From Tribonema minus (taxonomy: Eukaryota; Sar; Xanthophyceae; Tribonematales; Tribonemataceae), in NCBI GenBank assembly GCA_017506865.1, contig JAFCMP010000535.1, forward strand, positions 372,001 to 436,000: DNA of 64,000 nt, read 5' to 3'. The notes under the pieces were generated by a model. The model saw only the letters and a program-made list of their open reading frames with translations, did not search any database and had not been told where the DNA came from. Below, one piece after another: positions 1 through 10,000 of this stretch; positions within the stretch are counted from its first letter, which is position 1, and every line of letters starts with the position of its first letter. The translations under genes and the position numbers were made by a program.

Positions 1-137
1 AGCTGGCCAGAATGGGGTGTGTTGGCTGCCTATTACAGCCTTTTGTTTCGGCAGCATGTGGCGGTGCGTGGCACACCACTGCACTGCCGTTCGCTGATCT
101 TGCACGGTGCGTCATTGTTGCTCGTGTCCGCACACAG

Positions 138-3100
138 GCATAGGAAAGAGTGTGTTTGGGTACATGCTCATGTACCGCTGGGCCATGCAGGAGGACAAGG
201 AGGTGATCGTTCGAAAGTTCGGCCTTGAGGGCAATGCGCCGTTCCTCTTCAGAGCAGATGGTGTCTACAGGCTGAGCGAAGCCGCCTTCCTGGACAAGCT
301 CAGGCAGTCGAATGTCATGTAAGTCAACTATTTTTCATCCTTTTTGTTTCCCTCTGGTCGACTGATCGCACTGCGTTGTGTATTAATCATTCGCCGCGCC
401 CAATTTGTTTTACTTAGATGCAGAAGCTAATGCAATATGCTTATCACCATGCACGCACAGCAAGCCTAGAAGATTTTTTCTGATTGCAATTTGCAGGTAC
501 TTGGTGGACGGCCTGGATCCTGGGGCTCAAGGGCTGCCAACCTCTGGTCCGAAAGGTGCCAAAATCGTGCTGGTCACCTCCCCAAGGCACGAGCGATATC
601 ACGTGAGTCTGCCAATTGGTTGCAAAACAGCATGTTGATTAGCGGTGCACCACATGCTCGCCCAAGCTGGGGCATGCACAATATCATTTCCATGCTTCAT
701 TGGTGGCGTCTCCAGATTGTGTGCATAGACACATTGAAGTAGGCACTGCAATGTAATCAGGCATGTGCTTTGAGCTGCATTGCAGCAGCCTCTGCCCTCA
801 CCTGCATGATGGCCCGCGTCACCTGTGAATCTCATGCATCCTGTTTCTCTTGTCATGCTTGTCCTGCAGGTGTTCTTGTGCACTTCAGAAATATAACTGG
901 CGTGGTCTGATCACAGGTTATTGCCATTGCCATGCAGGAGTCATTCAAGGGCAAGGGCTTCATCCGGCGTTACATGGACGTTTGGGATGAGCAGGAGCTG
1001 ATAGAGTGCCGCAGTGCTCTCTATCCTGATATGCCCGAGGACGAGATGTTTGAACGCTTCCGCAGGTGTGCATTGATGCTTGTTGCGGTGGTCCATGGTA
1101 AATTGCATTTGCAGTAACTGCAACCATGATGCAGTTTGCATGCAATGAGAACCAGTAATTTACCAGATGTTTAGTCAGACCAAGCAGCCTCCACAACTGG
1201 TTGCTACAGATCACTTTGACACATCTCGCGAGTAACAAAAAGTCTTCCTTCTTGGTGAAAGGAACCAACAGAGATTCCTCTGCATCGCAAAGTATGTCCT
1301 GCAGCACTGTTGATGTTGTCATGTCTACGTGGCGTTCTCCCGATATTTCGTTCTGTGTCATGCCTACGCGGCATTGAATGATTCTCCCGATATTTCGTTC
1401 TGAAGCAGAGTTGAGGCTGTGTCAGCACAGTCACATGCCACAGGGCTTCCTGAGATGAAATATGCATGTGTGGATGTGTGCATCAGTGTGAACCAAAGCT
1501 GTTCCTTTCTTTTGCGATGAGGTGAGGTGGAACATTTTGGTGGTGCAACACTTTTTCATTTCCTCTACTTGACTTCACAAGAAGGGCTCTCTTGAAAAGA
1601 TCTCACAGCTGAACAGCACAGCTCGTGAACACTGGTAAGTGTCTACCGTAGAACACGCGGTATAAGACCCCCTCCTTGTACATGACCCCCCTTGATACTC
1701 TTTTCAGCACAGGTCCAAGCACCACCACAGCAATCTTGATGAATTGCGGTAGTTGGTTCTGCCGTAAGCGCGGCACATGGGCTGCGGGGATGCGAAGCAC
1801 ATATCCTACTGCGGGAGCCAGCTGTGCAAGCTGCTGCTGTCTGTGGGAGGCATAGTGATATTACTTTGTAAAGCAGCAGAGCACATGAACTTGTAGCTGA
1901 CGTGTGCGCTCTGGGAGCCTGTCTTCACATAGTTATGCAGGAGAATGCTGGCGGGGACAGAAAGCAAACTGTAGCTTCTTTGTGTTACCCTTTTCTAGTG
2001 CTGCAGCAGCAGGCAAGTGTAGGTGCAATCCTTGCCATGTGCAGAATTCATGGCCTACTGGCATTTAACTGACCAAAAGTGCAGTACATCTAATGCAGCT
2101 GGTGCCTGAATGTACCTCATCCCTATTTTCACAAGTGCACAAGGGCGCCATACGTCACAAATATGCCAGCACACGTCAGCAGGAGCAGAAGAACAGAAAG
2201 TTCAGATCCGTACTGGCCTTGAACAAATGGCCAAAAAGTAATAACTCACGTCTGCTCACAGGGCACAGCACGTGTGTCTGTCATGTAAATTACATCACGT
2301 GCACTGTAGGAACCTGCCTTGAGCCCGACACATGTGGAAGTATATGCTAATGCTATCTTTGGACATCCGAGTTGGCCTGATTTCAAGGCATCGTACACCG
2401 TCTTCTTGTATCCAGCTCAAAGTCTGCGTGCGCCATGTCTCTTACTTCGAAACACTCTGTGCCATATGGATGCACAGGTTGGACATGCCGTTCAGATCCC
2501 GGACAGGTACTTGTGAACTGCACCTGATGCTGCTTTACTCTCTGTTTTGCTAAATGCAGATGGGGAGGGCTCCCTAGGTATGTGCTGGACAAGCTTGATG
2601 CAGCGGACCAGAAGCTGCTTGATGCTGCACTCAAAAGCGTGACAGTCGAAACCATAATGCGCACTGCCGATTCTGACATCGGTATAGAGCATAAGGCGAC
2701 CAGCCGCGCGTTGCATCTGCGGGTGGACATCACTGATCCTACGGAGGCTGTGCTGGATTGGGGGTCTCGCTACATCTGCAAAGAGGTCACTGAGCGGGCA
2801 GCTCGCGAGCAGAGGCAAGCACTGATGGCATTCTTGGAGCCAATTGCCACGGGAAAGCAGGCTGGTTTTCGCAGTGTGCGAGGTGGGATGTGGGAAATTT
2901 GGGCAATCATCAAGCTCAGAGAGGGTGATACAACTCGTGTGCGTAAGCGTAAAGGCCCTGGCGACCCCTTCGCTGAGGCAGTTACCCACAAAGTGCCCGC
3001 AAGTCAGTCGACGCTGGTCTTTGGTGATTTACAGCACGTGAAGACACAGCCAGCTGGCGTCTTTTGTCAGCCAAGCTCGCTGAGGTTTGTTGCAGTGGAT

Positions 3101-3364
3101 GTTCTTAGCAAACCCTGCTGGCTCTATCAGGTGACAGTCAACCCAGACAAGACGACTGTCATTGCTTCAGGGTTGCTGGATGCTATCAATGCGCTGGGGT
3201 GTGCTATTCAGGATGCAGTGCTCATCATTGTAGTGCCACCAGCGCTGTTCCAGAAGTTCAAGCCGCTTACCGTTGTGCAGTCAAGAGACCCCAAAAAACA
3301 GGTTGATGACGACACACTTGCTTCGCTGCAAAGAGTAACGCAGTGGATAATGGAAGAGAAATAA
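138..3364 (+). CDS. Crinkler/RHS-type P-loop NTPase with C-terminal nuclease-like domain, 5' partial
   Basis: Four exons can be spliced with matching phases: 138-318, 497-602, 917-1065 and 2560-3364; at least one 5' exon lies outside the window. The visible part (about 412 residues) begins inside the Walker A motif (GIGKSVF), followed by a Walker B-like segment (YLVDGLDP), a sensor-like VLVTSP segment, the FIRRYMDVWDEQEL block and a WGGLPRYVL block formed across the exon junction at 1065/2560. This order is typical of the NTPase module shared by Crinkler effectors and RHS proteins, known from oomycetes, chytrids and some algae. The C-terminal 120 residues (VAVDVLSK, LYQVTV, LLDAINALG, VVPPALF) resemble the restriction-endonuclease-fold domain that follows the NTPase in that family. 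The third intron (1066-2559) is 1.5 kb and holds no gene I can support. A decayed kinase starts about 170 bp downstream, and Crinkler NTPases fused to kinases are known, so the two may once have been one gene. Family confident; cellular role unknown. Confidence 0.8.
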
Positions 3365-3540
3365 CTCACTTTACCTACGGCTGAATCTGATTGTGCTTCA
3401 CGTTCTTCTGCATTCTTGGCTGTGTTTACTGCATGCTTGTTGCTTGGTCATCTTTCTGCTGCTGCTGCATTATGGAGGCATCCACACAATGCATGTGCAA
3501 AGTCATGTTCATCAGACATCCTGCGAGGGCGCGCCGTTGA

Positions 3541-4035
3541 CAAGAACTGCACAACAACTTTCATAGCGTTCACAAACGACAGTTATCAATGGAGGCCAAG
3601 TACCCGAGTCGACATATCCACTAACGTTGCGATCGCCAAACTTCTGTGCTTGGAGGCCCATGCGCGACCAACATGTGGTGCATGGCTGAGAGTGCTGTAC
3701 ACAGCATCAGTAGAAGTACCCAACCACAGAAGTCACACGACATGCAGATTCCGTACAGCAGCATCAAGTTAGACCATCATGATCATCTGGGCTTTTTCGC
3801 GCCCTGAGCGAGAATTAATAAAAAGTACCCAACCACTTTATGTCACGCAACTTGCACGATGCACCAACCTTGGGTCGGTTCAAAGCTGCCAGTGCAACCT
3901 GCGCCAAATTCTTGGAGGAGACACGAGCAGAGCTAGCTGTCGAGGCGCTCAAGTGGCATGCACAGCCTGGAGCTGCTGCACCATGACATCAAGCCTGCTG
4001 CTTACTCGGACTGCCACGTCAAGCTGTGCCTTTTG
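3541..4035 (+). pseudogene. Protein kinase pseudogene, 5' segment (N-lobe to catalytic loop)
   Basis: In one frame (about 3541-3720) the sequence reads like a kinase N-lobe (DISTNVAIAKLL, then EAHARPT). In another frame (3880-3955) it gives helix-E-like text (FLEETRAELAVEALKW). After a further one-base shift it continues as HSLELLHHDIKPAAYSD and HVKLC at 3958-4028, which are subdomain VIb (HxDxKPxx) and the start of subdomain VII. Several frame changes and stops show it is dead. It ends abruptly at the retrotransposon boundary and resumes on the far side at 11686. The HHDIKP text is in frame with the retrotransposon ORF only by accident. Confidence 0.72.
4026..4035 (+). repeat. Target-site duplication, left copy
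   Basis: GTGCCTTTTG occurs here and again at 11686-11695. Kinase homology stops after the left copy and restarts at the right copy, so the pair is the target-site duplication of the retrotransposon. Confidence 0.75.
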
Positions 4036-7000
4036 CCGATGGAGGTCACCGCAGCGGAAACCCCATGTACTGCAGACATGGTGACAACAGCACCAGCGGC
4101 CGCAGCGGCTGCTGCACCGGGCGGCGAACGTGGGGCGGCTGCACCCCGGCGGGGTCGGCGCCGCGCCAGCGCCCAAAGCACTGGCAGCGTCACCCGTCCA
4201 GAGCCACAGTCTGGCGGTGCGCTGGCAAAGCCGGTCACCGTGACCATGCCTGTACCGATGGAAGTTGGCGAACCTGGGCCGGCGGGTCACCAGAGACGAA
4301 TCACGTCCCGGTCTTTGCAGCCAGCTGGCAGCGGCGCCTCTCTGTCAGGCGGCAGCGTCACCTCTGACGGTAACAGTCGCAACGGGCACCCAATATCCGG
4401 CAACACCGCTATGACAGTTTTGGCGCCCGCCAAGACACCCGCTGCCAACCGGAAGGTCAATATCCCGGGGCTGGACTGCCGCATGTGCGACAAGTTCATA
4501 GTGCGAGCAAATCCTCGGGCCCCGGGAAAGAATTGCCCAGCGGCACACGCATGTGCACACCAGCGCACGCGCCACACAGGGAAAGGGAAGCAATTTGCAG
4601 AACTGCATGTTCAGCTTTTCCTAGACCACCGACCAGTATACGGCGGCCTGGAGCAGGTCTGCGACGGGTGCGGCAACCTCTTCATCAGACGCACAGCAGC
4701 AAGCGCCACGACACCATCTGGTGATCTAGGGGCCCTGGACCAGTGCGACGTGTGGCGCTGCGCCGACTGCCTCGCAGGCCCGGTCGCCGCGACAGCATGC
4801 ACACTGTCAGGCTGTGACCGTGCATCAGGCCATGATCACATTGCTGACATACACACCCGACCAACGACATGCGCGGCGGCAGCGGGTGGTGCAGCTGTCG
4901 GTGGGGGGAATAGCCTGAAGCCAACAGCCGCGCTGCTCGCCGCCGCTAGCAAATGTGGTCCCATACGCAAAATCCTCGGATGCGAGCACCTGGGGGTAGA
5001 CCCCAGGCAAGCCCATGCATCTACGTTGGACGGTGTGGCAGATGCGCCGCTGCCGAGACTGACCCGGAGCAGCACAATGGGTGTGCTGCCTGGCGAAAGT
5101 CGTGCTAGCGATAGCGGCGCAACGATGTCAAGCAACGATCGTGTGCCCAGCACACCTGGCAGTGCCGCAGCTGCTGTCGCAGCGGGCGCTCAGTCTAGCG
5201 AATGCCCCAGGGACCCGACGGGATCACACTGGCAAGGCCTGCTGGGGGCGGCTGGCGCACTCGCGCGCAGGGTACGTGCACTGGCCCTTGCCCCCAATCG
5301 GGCACGCGTCACGGTGCTTTGCGCTTGGCCGACGGGTACCAAGCTTGGACCCTGCCGCACGTCACGCCGACTGCATATGCGGCCGGCGCCCAGCGACGCG
5401 CCAGCAACACAGACCCTGCTGGGCCGGACTTCCTGCGCACCGCTGGTGAGTCAGATGCATGACCTGACGGTCACGTTCAGCTTGCTCTCCCTCCGAGAAG
5501 AAGGTAATGACCTGGCAACGGTGTTTGACCAACTCTCCCTTAGGGAACCGGTCGTTGCCAGGTCGCCTCGCCAGCCAGCCGGGAAACGTGGTGAGTCAGA
5601 CGTAACGCAGGCTGGTGATAACAGCACCCACGCAACAATGACCGAGACAGCACCTGTCACGGCTATGGTTGCCAGTGGAAAGCGCAGTCGACGCAGAGGT
5701 AAACACAGACGGCGGACGCAGGAGCGACAGGCCCAGTGCGACAATTCTCGTGCACCCCTGGCACCAGCCACCACACCGCCGAGGGGCGGTGCCTCTGCCC
5801 CCTCAGCACCAATATCCGGGCCGGCGAAGGTCACCACCGTGACGGTGGCGACCCGGATACCCTCAACCGTGTGCCATACAGTCACCGTGGAGGAGCAGCA
5901 AGACGCGCTGGCAAAAGCCACCAACTATGGTTTTTCCACTTGGCACACGGGCCTGCAGGCACTCCACAAACAGGCGCTTGGGGAAAACACAGCGACGCTA
6001 GCACGTGGTGGGGAGCTTCGCCCCGTGAGCAACGTGGGCAACGGCAACTGCCTGATTCATACAGCTCTACACGGCATAGGCAGCGTCGCAGTTGAGCACG
6101 GACTGCCGGCCCCAGCACTGGTGATTGCCATGCGAGAGGCACTGCTGGACGGGATGGTGGCATACGTCACGCAGGGGGCGGGCAAACAAGGGGCCAGCAT
6201 GTCATCGATGCGTCAACTGACCGCGCATGCAGCAGCCCAACCTGCGTGTACACGTGAACAATTCGACACGTACGGGACACGCGCTCGCTGCCTCGCAATC
6301 GAGTACGGCACAAATGAAACGGACAGCGCGGACAGCGGGCACACGCTCCTGCTGCAACGCCTACAGGAAGAGGGCGTGTGGGGACGGCCCCTCGGTTTGT
6401 CTGTGTGGGCCATTGTTGCAGCGGTCTACGCGGTCTCGGTGACGGTGTGGCAGGCCGAGCCTCAGGCCACTGGCAGCACGCAAAAATCAACAGGGCTGGT
6501 GCTGGCACAACTGATGGGGCTGCCAGCGGTATTCGCACCGGCAACTCCAGCTCAGCCTGACTGCCATCTGGATGTGCTGTGGACGCCGCCTGGGCTATAT
6601 ACAAATGTGGGACACTTTGAACTGCTTGTCGCCCCTGCGGCAGCTCCGCCCTTGCCAACCACTATGACAGCGTCGGCGACCACTCAAGCTAACAGCACCC
6701 ACATCACGGCTCCGAGTCGGACACAGCCCCGTACTGCGCTGCAGTTGCCACAGCAGCCTGAGCCACTGAGGTGTCCTTTATGCACACTGGCATTTTGGCA
6801 GCTTGGTCAGAAAGAGGACAGCAAACAGCGAGGCAAACTGTCAGCTGCGAGCCGCATGGCACCGGTAGTGGCCCACTTCAACGGTGGTAGCTGCACGAGG
6901 TCGATGCTGAACCCTGAGGCGAGCACATCACACTGTCAGCAAAATCTGGCGGCAGCATACGCCAAGGGCATCCGGCAGCAGGTTGATCACGACCCATCCG

Positions 7001-10000
7001 GTGACCGTGCCCCTTCAGGCAGCAGTACCTGCAACACTGGGGCACACCATGCCAAGCGTGTGCAGGAGATGAGCACCATGTATGGTTGCACGGCAGAAGA
7101 CTTCCTACGGGCGGTAAGGAAGCTGAGTGCATGCACAGGTGCCTGCGGTCTGGTCCATATGTCAGCCAGCGCGGGGCAGAGGCAATGCGCGCTGACCTCG
7201 CCATGCCACACGTGTCGACGGAATGGAAGCGCCCCCACGCGCGCACGCCCGGCAGTACCCCCGGGCCAGTCCGAGGGCGGGGGTGCGGGTAGCGACGGCG
7301 CGGCCGCGGCGGCGGGGGCTGCCGCAGCGACACCTCCAAAGCCACCGGCGGCGCCGGCTAGTGGCGCTGCCAACTCAAAGTCCAGCAAGAAACGCCCGGC
7401 GGCCACGGCAACCGGCGCGCAACGCCGGCGCCGAACGGCAGCTGCTGCGGCACCGCCTGGCAGCGCCGGCAGCCGCACTCAGTCTAACAGCCTAAGGCTG
7501 CAGGACAGCAGCCCCCCCCACGGGACGGCCGTGGGATGGGCGGACATGGACTTGGACCCGCCGGACGATGCCGCGTCACCGCCCCCCCCGACCACCACCA
7601 CCAGTGGCAGGCCCTCAAAGCCCCAGTCACGAGCATCCCTGGCTTGGGACCTCTCGACGCCCTCGGTCGTCCACGCACTTGACCAGACCAATGAGGCGGA
7701 TCTACTGCTGCTACGGTTCACCACGACTGCCAACCCCTTCCGCACTCAGCTGCAGTGCACCCAGTGGGCACGGCTAGTGGAGCACGCCACACGACTACTG
7801 GCGGACGCCACAGACAGTGCACGTGAGGCGGCACGGGTGCGCCTCCACCATGGTGCCGGGGCGTTTGCTCATCAGGTTTCTCAGACTCTAGTGCAGCGCG
7901 GCTACAGGCTGCTGCACCTGCTAGCAGCAATGGCCTTTGGTAGGCAACCGGAGGGAACCGGTATGCCGCCTGCGGCCCGGCTGGCAGCGTTGCTGTCTGG
8001 CGACTTTGCGGAGCTACTGAGAAAGACGCTGTCAGCAGCAGCGGCGCTGCGGGCCCCCAAACCAAACAACGCAGCTACGGCGTCGGCACAAACGAACTTC
8101 GATGCCGACTGGACGGAGGCTGACTCCAGGCAGCAAACAGCATGCGCTGCCCTCTCAGGCAAGCGACGGGGGGTAGGCCTGGCTGCCGCACGACTAGAGG
8201 CGCGTGAAGCATGCGCCCCAGCAGACGAGGTCACGGCACAGGTGCTGGCAGCAAAGCACCCTGAAACTGGCACCCGGCCCGGGGTAGTCGATACGCCAAT
8301 GGAGCAAGTGCGCGGCCTGGTACGCGACGCCCGGCGGCACTGCTTGCACGGCGCAGGGGTGGCAACGACCGCCGGGCCCGCTGGCAGCGGCAGTCCCGTC
8401 TTCGAATCGGGTCAGGCGCATGATCGCAGCGATAGGCCTGAGGATGCTGCCAGCGCAGCCGGACGGCGCCTCGAGGTGGAGGCGACAGACATACTGTCGA
8501 CCTTGTCCGCAGCAGGGGCGGGGAAGGCAGGAGGGCTGGACGGCCTACGCTATGAACACCTCTTGATGGCCGCTGGGCCTGGTGCACCAGTGAAAGCAGC
8601 CACCCGCCCCGTGGGCAGTGCCTCGCCAGGACTAGCTGGTGATTCAGAATCGGATGTGATGGAACCGGCATTCGCCCATCACCTGGCCAAGGTGTTCACG
8701 ACGCTGCTTGTTGAGCCCGAACTGCTGCCGGAGCAATCGCAACGGCTTCTCCGCGCCGCGGCCCTCTCAGGCATAGGACAGAAGCGGCGTCCGATCGCCT
8801 GCTCCAGTGTCTGGCGCAGACTCCTCGGGTCCACAGCGGCACGGGGTGTCAAGGGCAAAATATCGGGGCTGCTGGCCTCCATGTCGCAGTTTGGCGTAGG
8901 ATACCGGTCTGGCGTCGAGCATGTGGCAGCGCGCGCGCGCGTGTGGCACGAGCTGTATGGCACCACAATCCAGCTGGACTGTGAGAACGCATTTAACAGT
9001 GTGGATCGCGCCGCCATTGTGCGGGGACTTATGCTCTTCTGTCCGGAGCTGCTCCCGCACTTTGAGTCCGTATACTGTGGTGACACTGCCCCAGAGATGC
9101 GAGTGGAGGTGAACGGTGAAGCTCGCATTATCTGCTCCCACCTAGGGTGCCAGCAAGGGGACCCTCTAGGGCCGCTGTACTTTGCAGTGGCAGCGGCATT
9201 CCTACTCTTCTACCCTGATGGAGTGAGTGCGACGCCCGGCAGTATGCCGGCCTACGGCCACAGCACAGCGGAACCGCCAGCCCCGCACTGCGCTTTCCTG
9301 GATGACCTCAACGTGCTGCAAGCTGCCTACTTCGACGATGCAGCGGCCGCTGGGGTGGCAGAGGTGATCCGTCGGCTTGCGGCAGGGGGCCTACGCGTTC
9401 GACCAGACAAGTCGCTGGCCATTGCCATGCGCGGCACAGTGTTTGATGAAGCGGCCAGAGCACGCCTGCGCGCCCTTGACATACCGTTTGTGGACGCCAC
9501 CATGCCAGAATCCAGTCAGGGCTTTACGTCGGTCGGGGTACCGGTAGGGCACCCAGCCTATGTGCATGCTGCCATGAGCAAGCATCTTGTTGACGCAGGG
9601 ACATGGCGATTGTCGTGGCAGCTAGCTGGGATGGCGCGGCATCACCTACAGGCAGCACAGTTCATTCTGCGCAGGTCACTGACGAAGCGCATGGGCTTCT
9701 TAGCTCGGGTCGTTGACACGGCTTTGAGTGAGACATGGCTGCACGCATTTGACGGGTTCTGTGCATGGACGCTTGAACGCATGCTGCACCTGCACGGCTG
9801 CGCTACCGCGGCAGTCATGAAGTCACACCTGCTGGCCGCCTGCACTGCTGGTGACAATGAGGTAGCCAGCAGTGGCAGCGTGCTGGTATTGCCGCGCTTG
9901 GGCCCGCCAGAACTCACGGACATCGCAGTGCCACTGCGGGCGTCACGGTTGCCGGAGCGACGAGGCGGTCTGGGCATGCCGCTTTTGGGGCTACTGGCAC

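Noticed and set aside
1640-1700. A second MITE related to the 49-kb element
   Set aside because: GGTATAAGACCCCC resembles its motif only over a few bases and no inverted partner was found.
3958-4038. HHDIKP text as the N-terminus of the retrotransposon protein
   Set aside because: It is a kinase catalytic loop belonging to the interrupted host pseudogene, outside the target-site duplication; the in-frame fusion is accidental.
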